Source: Mycolicibacterium iranicum | GTDB taxonomy: Bacteria > Actinomycetota > Actinomycetes > Mycobacteriales > Mycobacteriaceae | Direction of reading: 5' to 3' | Assembly: GCF_002101705.1 (NCBI RefSeq) | Contig: NZ_LQPC01000028.1 | Location: 186,001-250,000, forward strand | Length of the DNA: 64,000 nt | Shown here: piece after piece, positions 36,052 through 45,016 of the stretch | Numbering within the stretch: position 1 is the stretch's first letter | How the letters are laid out: each line of letters begins with the position of its first letter | The notes under the pieces: generated by a model | What the model was told of the DNA's origin: nothing | What the model saw: the letters and a program-made list of their open reading frames with translations, nothing else | Databases searched by the model: none | Made by a program: the position numbers and the translations under genes

Positions 36052-36655
36052 CAATTAGTTTCGCCAGCCCGGCCAGCGCCACGTCGACGATCGCGTCCAA
36101 CTTGTCTCGCGGCACTCCCGCCGCGGCGTGCACTGCGAGCCCCTGCCCCACCGTCACGGCGTATCCCGCAAGGGTGGCCGCGTCGATGCCGTCGGTGCCT
36201 CGAGAGAGATCCTGCGCATTGACAAGTGCGTTGGTAACGGCCTCCTCCAGGCCGCGACGATAGTCGGCGAGAAGGCGCGGGATGTGGGCGTTGTCCGGAC
36301 CACAGGCCAAGCCGCCCTGGATGGACAGACAACCCAATGTCCCGTCTGTGGCCGCGTCGGCAACGGAGCGCAGGTAGGACTTCAGCACCTCGTACGCAGT
36401 AGATCTGCCCAGCACCGCAGTCAATTGCTGTCGGTACAGCAGCCCGTAACGTTCCAGTGCCAGGGTGAACAGCTTCTCCTTGCTACCGAAGACGGCGTAG
36501 AGGCTTGGCTTGTTGATTCCCATGGCCTGCGTCAGCTCTGTCATCGACGCGCCTTCGTATCCAAGTCGCCAGAACGTGTCGATAGCAGCGTCGAGCGCCT
36601 CGTCCTCGTCGAAGGCGCGAGGTCGGCCTCCGCCATTGCGCTGATCTGCGCTCAT
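36029..36655 (-). CDS. TetR-family regulator
   Basis: A 208-residue regulator of the AcrR/TetR type with GRPRAFDEDEALDAAIDTFWRLGYEGASMTELTQAMGINKPSLYAVFGSKEKLF and the TetR_C domain with CLSIQGGLACG. It diverges from an SDR gene 106 nt away. Two copies of a palindromic motif (36698 and 36733) fill the gap, so the SDR gene is probably its target. Confidence 0.92.
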   Translation of the reverse strand: MSADQRNGGGRPRAFDEDEALDAAIDTFWRLGYEGASMTELTQAMGINKPSLYAVFGSKEKLFTLALERYGLLYRQQLTAVLGRSTAYEVLKSYLRSVADAATDGTLGCLSIQGGLACGPDNAHIPRLLADYRRGLEEAVTNALVNAQDLSRGTDGIDAATLAGYAVTVGQGLAVHAAAGVPRDKLDAIVDVALAGLAKLIATERQPD

Positions 36656-36697
36656 GGCGCGATCTTAGTCCTCTGATATCGCGACGAACTGTCCGCC

Positions 36698-36749
36698 TAC
36701 CGAACGGTACAAAACCATGTAAAGTGCGATCAAACCGAACGGTACAAAA
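36698..36749. promoter_or_regulatory. Duplicated TetR operator
   Basis: ACCGAACGGTACAAAA occurs twice exactly (36699-36714 and 36734-36749), 35 bp apart. The first copy is embedded in the perfect inverted repeat TACCG-AA-CGGTA (36698-36709), the second has one changed outer base (36733-36744). Both lie between the divergent TetR and SDR genes. The second copy ends in TACAAAAT, a -10-like element before the ribosome site AGGAGG at 36751. Confidence 0.7.
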
Positions 36750-36760
36750 TAGGAGGCGTC

Positions 36761-37504
36761 ATGTCGGTGCTGGCAGGGAAGACCGCGTTGGTCACCGGAG
36801 CCACCTCGGGGATCGGACTGGCGGCAGCTCGCGCCCTCGCCGAGGCGGGTGCCTACGCGGTTCTCGTGGGCCGGCGCGAGGACGCGCTCAAAGAGGCCGT
36901 AGCAGACATCGGTGCCGATCGGGCTAGCCACATCCGCGCCGACGTCACCGACCAATCCGACCTCGACCACGTCGCATCCACCATCGAGGCGACGGGACGC
37001 AAACTCGATGTCGTCTTTGCCAACGCAGGCATCGCCGAGATGGCGGCACTGGGAGACCTCACCTGGGAGCACTACACGAAGACGTTCAACACCAACGTCG
37101 GCGGAATTATCGCGACTATCCAGGCTGCGCTGCCGCTTCTGAACGACGGTTCCTCGTTGATCCTGTGCGGCTCGGCGGGCGATGTGAAGGCGTCACCCGG
37201 GATGAGCGTCTACGCCGCCTCCAAGACCGCCATTCGTTCCCTGGCCCGCAGTTGGGCAGCCGAACTCGTCGACCGCAACATTCGTGTCAACGTCATCGCC
37301 CCGGGCGTCACGGAGACACCTGGCCTCGCCGACCTGTTCTCCGGCTCCGGTGACGCACTCGCGGACCTGACGTCCTCCATACCCATGAAACGCCGTGCGG
37401 CACCAGAGGAAATCGGCGGTGTGGTCACCTTCTTGGCGTCGAGTACGAGCTCGTTCATGACCGGCTCCGAGATCTATGTCGACGGCGGAGCCAGCCAACT
37501 CTGA
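36761..37504 (+). CDS. Short-chain dehydrogenase/reductase
   Basis: A 247-residue classical SDR using NAD(P)H. The cofactor motif TGATSGIG, NAG (VVFANAGIAE), catalytic Ser (ILCGSAGD), Tyr-x-x-x-Lys (VYAASKTA) and the C-terminal YVDGGASQL are all present. AGGAGG precedes ATG 36761. It is probably controlled by the divergent TetR regulator; the substrate is unknown. The hydrolase gene 64 nt downstream may be in the same transcript. Confidence 0.93.
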   Translation: MSVLAGKTALVTGATSGIGLAAARALAEAGAYAVLVGRREDALKEAVADIGADRASHIRADVTDQSDLDHVASTIEATGRKLDVVFANAGIAEMAALGDLTWEHYTKTFNTNVGGIIATIQAALPLLNDGSSLILCGSAGDVKASPGMSVYAASKTAIRSLARSWAAELVDRNIRVNVIAPGVTETPGLADLFSGSGDALADLTSSIPMKRRAAPEEIGGVVTFLASSTSSFMTGSEIYVDGGASQL

Positions 37505-37568
37505 GCTGGCGGAAGCATCTGGCCCGGTGACGGGTTAGCACTGCAGGACAACGATCAAAGGGAGCTAT

Positions 37569-38504
37569 ATGACGGTGCGATCCGTGTCCGTGCCGAGAGG
37601 ACAACTCACGCTTGCCGCCGACGTCCACCTGCCGGCTGATTTCGACGGGTCGGCGAGTTATCCGGCCGTCGTGCTGTCCACCCCGGGCAGCAGCGTCAAG
37701 GAGCAGATCGGAGCCAACTACGCGACGCGGCTTGCCGCACGCGGCTTCGTTTCGGTGGTCTTCGACTCCGCCTACCAGGGCGCGAGCGGCGGCGAGCCAC
37801 GCGATCTCGAAGATCCCTATCAACGTGGCGAGGACATCTCGTACGTCATCGACGCCCTTAGCGTCATGGATGGTGTCGACCCGGGCCGCATCGGCGTACT
37901 CGGGATCTGTGCAGGCGGTGGGTACGCGGTGTACACCGCCCGCACCGATCACCGCATCCGGGCGGTCGCGACCGTCGTTGGCGGCAACATGGGTGACTCG
38001 TGGCGCTCCGCGGCGTTCGCTCCCGACGGTCCCGCCAAGGCGCTGGACGACCTCGCGCTCACCCGCCGCCGGGAAGCCGAAACCGGCGACATGGCTCGGG
38101 TCAATTGGCTTCCTGACACCCTCGAAGACGCCGCGGCGGCAGGTATCACCGACATCGACAACACCCAGGCGCTCACCTACTACCGGACCCCTCGGGGTTC
38201 TCATCCGCGATCAACGAACCGTCGCCTGGTTCGCAGCGACCCCCTGCTGCTGGGCTATGACGCATTCCACCTCGTCGACCAGTTGCTGACGCAACCACTG
38301 CAGGTGATACTGGCCGGCCGCAAGGGCGTGACGAAGTCCTATGAAGCAGGCATGAAGCTCTGGCGAATGGCGCCCAATCCGGCCGATCTGCTGATCGTCG
38401 AGGGAGCGGGTCACTACGAGATGTACGACGTACCCGAATACGTGGACCAGGCCGTCGACCGTCTGGCGACCTTCTACGGCAGGCACCTGGCCGGCGCCGA
38501 CTGA
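37569..38504 (+). CDS. Alpha/beta hydrolase with Cys nucleophile motif
   Basis: A 311-residue alpha/beta-hydrolase of the dienelactone-hydrolase/YcjY-like group. The nucleophile elbow reads GICAGGGYA, with Cys114 where most relatives of the fold have Ser. This matches dienelactone hydrolases and related proteins. A candidate Asp-His pair lies near LLIVEGAGHYEMYD. Family members act on esters or lactones. GGGAGC precedes ATG 37569. It follows the SDR gene in the same direction. Confidence 0.85.
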   Translation: MTVRSVSVPRGQLTLAADVHLPADFDGSASYPAVVLSTPGSSVKEQIGANYATRLAARGFVSVVFDSAYQGASGGEPRDLEDPYQRGEDISYVIDALSVMDGVDPGRIGVLGICAGGGYAVYTARTDHRIRAVATVVGGNMGDSWRSAAFAPDGPAKALDDLALTRRREAETGDMARVNWLPDTLEDAAAAGITDIDNTQALTYYRTPRGSHPRSTNRRLVRSDPLLLGYDAFHLVDQLLTQPLQVILAGRKGVTKSYEAGMKLWRMAPNPADLLIVEGAGHYEMYDVPEYVDQAVDRLATFYGRHLAGAD

Positions 38505-38642
38505 ATGACTACTGCGTAAAAAACCGCGCGCGGAGGCGCCAAAGTCTCACCCAAGGGCGGTGACCGGGCTACAGTTCCCAGCCAACCGCAGGTGGGAGGG
38601 GGCGCCGATGCCGCGAAGTTGGGTAGACCGTCGGAGTCGGCA

Positions 38643-39719
38643 ATGGTCACGATCGACGATTTCTCGCGCGTAGTCTCTGCCATCTACGCGTCGTCGATCC
38701 GGTCGGAGAACTGGACGTCGGCGTTGACGGAGATCAGTCGGCTTCTCGGCGCGACCGGATCGGGACTGTTCCTCGGCGCCGGGAGTTCCCGGTCGGTGAT
38801 GGCGATCACAGTGCCCGAGGAGGTGAGCAGCCGCTACCGCGAGCACTACTACGCGATCGACTGCGTTCTGGATGCGGTCGAGGACGGTCCGGTCGGTCTG
38901 ATCAGAGGCGGGCCAGAGCTGGTGGCGCTGACGAAGCACTCGGAGTTTTATGCGGACTTCATGCGTCCCTACGACATGTGTGAGGGATTGTTCCTGAGGC
39001 TGGCGGTCGGCGCGATTCCGACGAGCTTCCTGGCCGTGGCCCCGGAACGGGCTAAGCCGTTCGAGACGGCCGAGCGGGTCAAGTTCCTCAGCGCGATCGT
39101 TCCGCACCTCCAGCAAGCCCTCCACACTCAGAGCCACTTCTCGGAGCTGGCCGCCCGTGCCGATGACGTCAACGCAGTCATCGAAACATCGCGCCACGGA
39201 ATCGCCCTCGTCGCGGTGAATCACGATGTGGCACAGATTAATACGGCAGCCGAGCGAATCTTCAATGCGGACGACGGATTGTGTGTGCGCTCCCGGCGCA
39301 TCGCGTCTCTGTGCGGATCCACCAGCGACCTTCTGTCCAAGAGCATCAGCCGTGCGTGCGTCGCACAACCCGACGGCGCTCGCAAAGGAGAATCACTCAC
39401 ATGCGGCCGGCCATCGGGAAAGCGCCCGTACATCGTCCACGTGCTGCCGATGACGTCCGGAGCAATGGTGATGATCGTTGATCCCGACCTCGAACCCGAG
39501 CCGCCAAAGGCACTGCTGCTGCGGTTGTTCGGCCTGACCAACGCGGAGGCCGACGTAGCGTTACGCGTGATGCGCGGTGACGGCCTCACACCGATCGCGG
39601 ATGATATGGCTTTATCGCTCGCGACGATCAAGACTCACCTGCATCACATCTTCGACAAGACCGGTACGCACCGGCAAGCCGAACTCGTGCGGTTGCTCCT
39701 GGCGATCAAACCGGGGTGA
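38643..39719 (+). CDS. LuxR-family transcription regulator
   Basis: A 358-residue regulator with a C-terminal LuxR helix-turn-helix (about 290-350: LFGLTNAEADVALRVMRGDGLTPIADDM, SLATIKTHLHHIFDKTGTHRQAELVRLLL). The first 280 residues form a sensor region without a recognised domain; SRHGIALVAVNHDVAQINTAAERIF (about 185-210) is PAS-like. ATG 38643 follows GGAGT; a GTG at 38592 is possible. Its target is not evident from the neighbourhood. Confidence 0.85.
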   Translation: MVTIDDFSRVVSAIYASSIRSENWTSALTEISRLLGATGSGLFLGAGSSRSVMAITVPEEVSSRYREHYYAIDCVLDAVEDGPVGLIRGGPELVALTKHSEFYADFMRPYDMCEGLFLRLAVGAIPTSFLAVAPERAKPFETAERVKFLSAIVPHLQQALHTQSHFSELAARADDVNAVIETSRHGIALVAVNHDVAQINTAAERIFNADDGLCVRSRRIASLCGSTSDLLSKSISRACVAQPDGARKGESLTCGRPSGKRPYIVHVLPMTSGAMVMIVDPDLEPEPPKALLLRLFGLTNAEADVALRVMRGDGLTPIADDMALSLATIKTHLHHIFDKTGTHRQAELVRLLLAIKPG

Positions 39720-39725
39720 GCCGTC

Positions 39726-40118
39726 CTAGCCGAGCCGTGGTCCCGGGACCCCCGGCGGGCAGGGGCCGGCAAGGAACAGCGACCAGCACCAACCCGGCGG
39801 GAGCGGTGGCGGCGGAACTCCAACACCTTGCCCCGGCGGAGGTCCAGGAGGATTCGGTCCGTCCCAGATGTTCTGCGCGACATTGCCCTGCCCGTGATAG
39901 ACGAACCAGTACTCGTGGCAGATGCCTTCGTCCCAGCGGACAGGGTTGAACTTCTTGTTTCCGGTCTCGACCGGCGGATCACCGGGGCATCAGGTGTAAG
40001 GCCCGCCCGGAGGGACTTGGGCCTCGGCCGTACCGACGGCAACACTCATGGCGCTTCCGGCGAGGGTGGCGGAAATCAACGCTCCGGCGATGTAGCGCTT
40101 ACGCGTATGTGCGGACAT
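39726..40118 (-). pseudogene. Small secreted protein gene interrupted by in-frame TGA
   Basis: From ATG 40118 the frame gives a signal peptide (MSAHTRKRYIAGALISATLA, cleavage near GTAEAQ), then QVPPGGPYT, and stops at TGA (39992-39990, codon 43). The same frame continues open to TAG at 39728-39726 with a plausible mature protein: CPGDPP, WDEGICHEYWFVYHGQG, and a Pro/Gly-rich tail ending in WCWSLFLAGPCPPG. Related small mycobacterial secreted proteins carry a Trp-Cys-Pro-Gly motif at this place, so TGG to TGA is the simplest explanation. Either a pseudogene or a base error. Confidence 0.72.
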
Positions 40119-40239
40119 GTGCTCTTCTCTCGTTCTGCCGCGTCGGCGGCCTCGTGGAGACAAATACACAGCGCCGGATGGCTACCGATCCCAAAAGTGC
40201 CCAACCTGCCGCGAGACGTCTCGTCCCTACGCCGTGGGT

Positions 40240-40944
40240 TCAGGCGTCGGGCGATACGGCAATGGGCCAGTCGGCGGGGGAATCGCGCAGGGCGGATATG
40301 TCAGGCAGCGGCTTTCGGCACATCGCCCTGGCCTGGGCCGAGGTCATACCCAGTGTGCGCAGCAACCTCTCCGTCACCTCGTCGACGGTGGCATCCGTCT
40401 CGCGGTCGGGGCGCTCACGGAGCAGGGTGGTGAGGCCGACGAGCATGCCCCCGGCGATGGCCAGCCCGAGTTCGGCATCGCTGATGGTGAACCGGCCGCG
40501 GTCGATTGCCGCGGCGATGTCGCGCAGCGCTCGGGGGGACAGTCCACGATCGGACAGGATGAGCGAACCGCCGTTGGCGAGCAGGAGCGCGGCCTCTTCG
40601 GGGCGATAACGGAACAGCCTACCCGTCAGCCGGAAGTTGGTCGCGAAAGCCTCGGCGGGATCTTCCATCGAAGCGGTGAACACGTCGAGCAAAGCGCCGA
40701 GGTTGTCGAGGGCGTCGGTGATCGCCGCATCGAACAACTCCTCCTTGCTGGAGAAGTGGTTGTAGAAGGAACCCATGCCGACGTCGGCGGCTTGGGTGAT
40801 CTCCAGGATGGGGGCGTTCAGCTTTCCTTCGGCGATGAAGCGTTGGGCCGCACGGACCAGCGCACCGCGGGTTTTCAGCTTGCGCCTCTGCAGGCGGTTC
40901 GCCGAGCCGAGGGGCGACGAGACGTCGCGCTCCTGCACGTTCAT
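40240..40944 (-). CDS. TetR-family regulator of the aromatic gene cluster
   Basis: A 234-residue regulator with helix-turn-helix in residues 25-75 (LVRAAQRFIAEGKLNAPILEITQAADVGMGSFYNHFSSKEELF). The ligand domain has no characterised signature. It diverges from the five-gene catabolic operon starting at 41056, with a repeated motif in the 111-nt gap. It is the obvious candidate repressor of that operon, presumably relieved by an aromatic acid or its CoA ester. Confidence 0.9.
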   Translation of the reverse strand: MNVQERDVSSPLGSANRLQRRKLKTRGALVRAAQRFIAEGKLNAPILEITQAADVGMGSFYNHFSSKEELFDAAITDALDNLGALLDVFTASMEDPAEAFATNFRLTGRLFRYRPEEAALLLANGGSLILSDRGLSPRALRDIAAAIDRGRFTISDAELGLAIAGGMLVGLTTLLRERPDRETDATVDEVTERLLRTLGMTSAQARAMCRKPLPDISALRDSPADWPIAVSPDA

Positions 40945-40977
40945 GGGCCGAAGATACCAGGCCGGTTCAGAGTTGAG

Positions 40978-41034
40978 GATTTCGTCAGAACTGGTTGACT
41001 GACGATCGCGTCGTATGTGACGATTTCATCAGAA
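40978..41034. promoter_or_regulatory. Repeated operator-like motif before the aromatic operon
   Basis: GATTTCGTCAGAA (40978-40990) recurs as GATTTCATCAGAA (41022-41034), 44 bp apart and 12 of 13 identical. The first copy also forms an inverted pair CGTCAG (40983-40988) with CTGACG (40999-41004). These lie between the divergent TetR gene and the catabolic operon and are candidate TetR sites. Confidence 0.5.
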
Positions 41035-41055
41035 AGTCTGAGAGGAGGCCGAGCG

Positions 41056-42198
41056 GTGGCACAGGCAGTGACATCCGTATCCGACGGGCATCGCAATCTG
41101 CACAGCGAACGCGGCGCGTTGGCCGGCGAACACCCCGGGCGATCGCGGGACCCGATCATTCGGGTCGAAGACATCGCGTGGCTGGAGTTCGACAAACCCG
41201 ACCTCGTCCGCGCCGAGGCATTCGCCCGCGCCTTCGGGTTCGGCATCGCTCTACGTCACCCCGAGGAGCTTCACCTGCGCGGGACGAAAGCGGGGTCGCC
41301 CTGCGTGATCGTCCGGCGCGGTCGGCACACCCGCTTCGCCGGGCTCGCGCTGCGTGCCGCCGACGAGGTCGACCTCGTGCGCCTGGCCGACAAGACAGGC
41401 GCCGCGTTGCATCCGCTCCCCGAATCGATGGGGGGAGTGGCGGTGCAGTTGACCGACCCCAGCGGCATGGCAGTCAAAGTCGTCGCCGGCATGCACACCC
41501 TGCCCGCCCATCCGGAACAGACACCACAGGTGCGCAATACCGGAATCAACGATGCGCGGCTCAACGCCACGGTGCGCCCACCGCGGGTACCCGCGCGTGT
41601 GCAGCGTCTGGGCCATGTCGTGCTGCAGTCCACCACCTATCTGCACACGCTGAACTGGTATCTGGACACGTTCGGCATGATCGTCAGCGATTTCCTGTTC
41701 TTCCCCGGACAGCGGGTCCGCGGACCCGCCATGAGCTTCATCCGGTGTGATCGCGGCACCACCCCTGCCGACCATCACACCCTCGCACTCGCGCTCGGGC
41801 CGGCGAACCGCTACGTCCACTCGGCCTATGAGGTCAGCGATCTCGACGCGCTGGCCGCCGGTGGTGAATACCTGCGCGAGCGAGGCTATTTCCGTTCCTG
41901 GGGAATCGGACGCCACATCCAGGGCAGCCAGCTCTTCGACTACTGGCGCGACCCGGATGGCTTCCTGGTCGAACACTTCGCCGACGGCGACATGTTCGAC
42001 AGCACGCTCGAACCCGGCTGGGCCCCGTTCACCGCATCGGGTCTGGCGCAGTGGGGGCCACCGGCCACCAAGGATTTCCTCGACGCGAGCCCCCGCGCAG
42101 CACGACACCAAGTGACCTCGATGCTCAGCGCTCTTCGCAGTGACAACGAATTCGACCTCGACCGTCTCATCGGCCTACTGAAAGTTGCGACCCAATGA
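41056..42198 (+). CDS. VOC-family extradiol-dioxygenase-like protein
   Basis: A 380-residue two-domain vicinal-oxygen-chelate protein. The C-terminal domain holds the 2-His-1-Glu iron triad in LGHVVLQS, RYVHSAYEV and FLVEHFADGD, which is the pattern of type I extradiol ring-cleavage enzymes. The N-terminal domain (IAWLEFDKPDLVRAEAFARAFG) lacks it. GTG 41056 follows AGGAGG; an ATG at 41017 would add 13 residues overlapping the operator region. It is the first gene of a tightly packed operon and would open a catechol-type ring. Confidence 0.88.
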   Translation: MAQAVTSVSDGHRNLHSERGALAGEHPGRSRDPIIRVEDIAWLEFDKPDLVRAEAFARAFGFGIALRHPEELHLRGTKAGSPCVIVRRGRHTRFAGLALRAADEVDLVRLADKTGAALHPLPESMGGVAVQLTDPSGMAVKVVAGMHTLPAHPEQTPQVRNTGINDARLNATVRPPRVPARVQRLGHVVLQSTTYLHTLNWYLDTFGMIVSDFLFFPGQRVRGPAMSFIRCDRGTTPADHHTLALALGPANRYVHSAYEVSDLDALAAGGEYLRERGYFRSWGIGRHIQGSQLFDYWRDPDGFLVEHFADGDMFDSTLEPGWAPFTASGLAQWGPPATKDFLDASPRAARHQVTSMLSALRSDNEFDLDRLIGLLKVATQ

Positions 42199-43133
42199 CC
42201 ATTTCCGTTCTCCGCACGACCGATGGCTGGTGGGTGCAGACAAGCACCGGTGCCGCCAAGATCTCCACCACCGCCGCCACAACCGGCGAACTCCTCGCCG
42301 ACCGCGCGGCCATCGAGGCCGCCGCCGCTTCGGAGGGTTCTGTCTCCATCGACGAGCTGAGCCTGCTGTCACCGGTCACCACCCCGTGCCGGGTGATCGC
42401 CCAGATGACGAATTTCGAATCTCACGTGCGGGACTCGGGGATGGACCCGAAGACGGTGCCACTGACGTTCTTTCGGAAATCCTCCGCGTCGATCAGCGGC
42501 CCCTTCGACGAGGTCGTTCGGCCCTCGCACGTGAACCTGCTCGACTACGAGATCGAGATCGGGCTCGTGATCGGCCGCGACGTGCCGGCGGGCACCACCA
42601 TCACCGATGCCAACCTCGCGGACTACATCGCGGGCCTGACGATCACCAACGACGTATCTGCGCGCGACATTCAGCTGCCGCAAACCCAGTTCTACGAAGC
42701 AAAGTCGTACCCGACGTTCACCCCGGTGGGTCCGGCGCTGGTGCTTCTCGATGCGGCAGAGCTGGCGCGCTTCAGCGATCTGCGGCTGCAACTGAGCGTC
42801 AGCGGTGAGGAACGCCAGAACGCAGTCGTCGAGGGTGACATGCTCTATCGACCCCTGCAGGCACTGCAGTCCCTCACCCGGTTCCAGGATCTGGCCGCCG
42901 GGGATCTCATCCTCACCGGAACACCTGCAGGCACCGCACTGACCGCCCCGCCCAAACCGATTGAGATGATCGGCAACCTACTGCCCCCCGCCGTCAAGTG
43001 GAAGGCGTTCTTCTCCCGGCAAGCCAACAATACGAAGTACCTGCAGCACGGCGACATCGTCGAGGCCTCCATCGCCACCGACGACGGCGCCCTGGATCTG
43101 GGCACCCAGCGATGGGCGGTACGGCACGCATGA
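42195..43133 (+). CDS. Fumarylacetoacetate-hydrolase-family protein
   Basis: A 312-residue FAH-fold enzyme. The metal site Glu-x-Glu is visible in DYEIEIGLVIGRDVP, followed by GLTITNDVSARDIQ and GDLILTGTPAGTA. Family members hydrolyse or decarboxylate the oxo-acids produced after ring cleavage (acylpyruvases, 2-hydroxyhepta-dienedioate isomerases). The 4-nt overlap with the dioxygenase gene supports action on its product. Confidence 0.9.
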   Translation: MTISVLRTTDGWWVQTSTGAAKISTTAATTGELLADRAAIEAAAASEGSVSIDELSLLSPVTTPCRVIAQMTNFESHVRDSGMDPKTVPLTFFRKSSASISGPFDEVVRPSHVNLLDYEIEIGLVIGRDVPAGTTITDANLADYIAGLTITNDVSARDIQLPQTQFYEAKSYPTFTPVGPALVLLDAAELARFSDLRLQLSVSGEERQNAVVEGDMLYRPLQALQSLTRFQDLAAGDLILTGTPAGTALTAPPKPIEMIGNLLPPAVKWKAFFSRQANNTKYLQHGDIVEASIATDDGALDLGTQRWAVRHA

Positions 43134-45016
43134 GCGCAGACCTGTTGTGGCCCAATGCCCAATCGCCGGAGGACATCACCGCCATCGAGGAGATCCCGCT
43201 CGATCGCCGCGGCCTGCCGGCATGTACCTACGACGTCGTCCTACGAGCCGCCAGATTGTGGCCCGACCGTATCGCAATCACCGTGCTGCCCGACGGAACC
43301 GACTATGCGCGCAGCGCGCGCCGAACGTTCGGTGAAGTCGCCGCCGATGTGACACGCGCGGCAAAAGCACTCCGCCACTTGGGCCTTGATCGGCGCAAAG
43401 CGGCGCTGCTGATCAGCCCGAACTGCGACGAGCTGATCTCCGCCACCCTGGCTGCCGAGGCCGCAGGCATCGCGGTACCGATCAACGGGTCGCTGTCCGG
43501 CGAGCACATCGCCGAGCTGGCGCGGCTCTCGGGTGCCCGGATCTTGATCACCGCCGCACCCGAACTCGACCCCGCCGGGGTGCAACGCGCCGCCGCCCTC
43601 GCCGAAGCGGGGTTGATCGACAGCGTGGTCTTGCTGCGGCCCACGCTGGCCGAAGGCCCCCCGCCGCCACCGCCAGACCTGCCCGGAGTCATCGTGGTCT
43701 ATCTCTCGGCACTGCTAGCAGAGTACGACGCCCAGCCACTCGACGACGACCACGCCGAATCCGCCGATTTGGCAGCGCTTTTCCACACCGGCGGCACCAC
43801 CGGTATGCCGAAGCTGGCCGCGCACACCCACGGCAACGAAGTGGCCGATGCATGGATGGTCGCCCTCAGCGCCGACCTCGACGAGGATGCCGTGGTGTTC
43901 GCCGCGCTGCCGCTGTTCCACGTCAACGCCTTGATCGTCACCCTGTTGGCACCGCTGCTTCGCGGCCAGCCGGTGGTGTGGGCCGGGCCGCTGGGATACC
44001 GCGACATGGGCTTGTATCAGAACTTCTGGCGCATCGTGGAGCACTACCGACTCGCGGCGATGAGTGCCGTGCCGACCGTCTACGCGGTCCTCGCCCAGAT
44101 TTCCGTCGACGCCGACATCTCCAGCCTGACTTCTGCGGTGTCGGGTGCCTCGGCGCTGCCGGACACCGTGCGCCAGGATTTCCTGGACGCGACGGGAGTG
44201 AGCCTGGTCGAGGGGTACGGGCTCACCGAGGCCACCTGCGCCAGCGCCCGCAGCTTCGTAGATCACCCGCGCGCGGGGTCGGTCGGACAGCGCATGCCCT
44301 ACCAACGCGCCAGGGCAGTCGAGGTCGGCGCCGACGGCACCTGGCGGGAGCTGCCCGCTGGTCAGGTTGGGACGCTGACCATCAGTGGACCGACCGTCTT
44401 CCCCGGCTACGTCATCGCGCGTTCCGACGACGGCTATGAGCTCGACGGCCGCGGCGCACTGCGCGACGGCTGGCTCGACACCGGCGATTTGGCCAGCGTC
44501 GACCATGAGGGTTTCCTCTACCTCGCCGGGCGGGCCAAAGATCTCATCATCCGCGGGGGGCACAACATCGACCCCGCGCTGATCGAGGACGCGCTGCTCG
44601 CCCATCCCGACGTCACCGCGGCGGCGGCAGTGGCACGGCCCGATGCCCATTCGGGCGAGGTTCCCGTCGCGTTCGTCGCCGTGCGACCCGGCGCCACCGT
44701 GACCGGCGACGAGCTCACCGCCTTCGTCGGCGAGCGGATCAGTGAACGCGCCGCGATGCCCAAGACGGTCACCGTCGTCGACGCCATCCCCGTGACCGAC
44801 GTGGGCAAGCCCTACAAGGTGCCGTTGCGCGCGACGGCCGCCGAACACGCACTGACCGACGCCCTCGCCGGCGAGCCCGGGGTGCTGCGCATCGCCGGTC
44901 GCGTCAGTACCGGTACGCCCCTGGTGGTTCTCACGCTGGAGCCCGCGGCCGACCGCACGGCCGTGGAACGGATCGTGAAGTCGTTCGCGGTGAACGTCGA
45001 GATTCACCAGCAATGA
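43130..45016 (+). CDS. AMP-forming acyl/aryl-CoA synthetase
   Basis: A 628-residue ANL-superfamily ligase activating a carboxylic acid with ATP and CoA. Motifs are the P-loop LFHTGGTTGMPKLAAHTH, adenine motif GYGLTEATC, WLDTGD and hinge RAKDLIIRGGHNI, and a C-terminal lysine in DVGKPYKVPL. The last 65 residues extend beyond the normal catalytic end. ATG 43130 overlaps the previous stop. In this operon it could activate an aromatic acid or a side-chain fragment released on ring cleavage. Confidence 0.92.
   Translation: MSADLLWPNAQSPEDITAIEEIPLDRRGLPACTYDVVLRAARLWPDRIAITVLPDGTDYARSARRTFGEVAADVTRAAKALRHLGLDRRKAALLISPNCDELISATLAAEAAGIAVPINGSLSGEHIAELARLSGARILITAAPELDPAGVQRAAALAEAGLIDSVVLLRPTLAEGPPPPPPDLPGVIVVYLSALLAEYDAQPLDDDHAESADLAALFHTGGTTGMPKLAAHTHGNEVADAWMVALSADLDEDAVVFAALPLFHVNALIVTLLAPLLRGQPVVWAGPLGYRDMGLYQNFWRIVEHYRLAAMSAVPTVYAVLAQISVDADISSLTSAVSGASALPDTVRQDFLDATGVSLVEGYGLTEATCASARSFVDHPRAGSVGQRMPYQRARAVEVGADGTWRELPAGQVGTLTISGPTVFPGYVIARSDDGYELDGRGALRDGWLDTGDLASVDHEGFLYLAGRAKDLIIRGGHNIDPALIEDALLAHPDVTAAAAVARPDAHSGEVPVAFVAVRPGATVTGDELTAFVGERISERAAMPKTVTVVDAIPVTDVGKPYKVPLRATAAEHALTDALAGEPGVLRIAGRVSTGTPLVVLTLEPAADRTAVERIVKSFAVNVEIHQQ

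Noticed and set aside
39990..39992. TGA read as selenocysteine
   Set aside because: No hairpin of SECIS type follows, relatives have Trp at this place, and small secreted proteins of this kind are not known to be selenoproteins.
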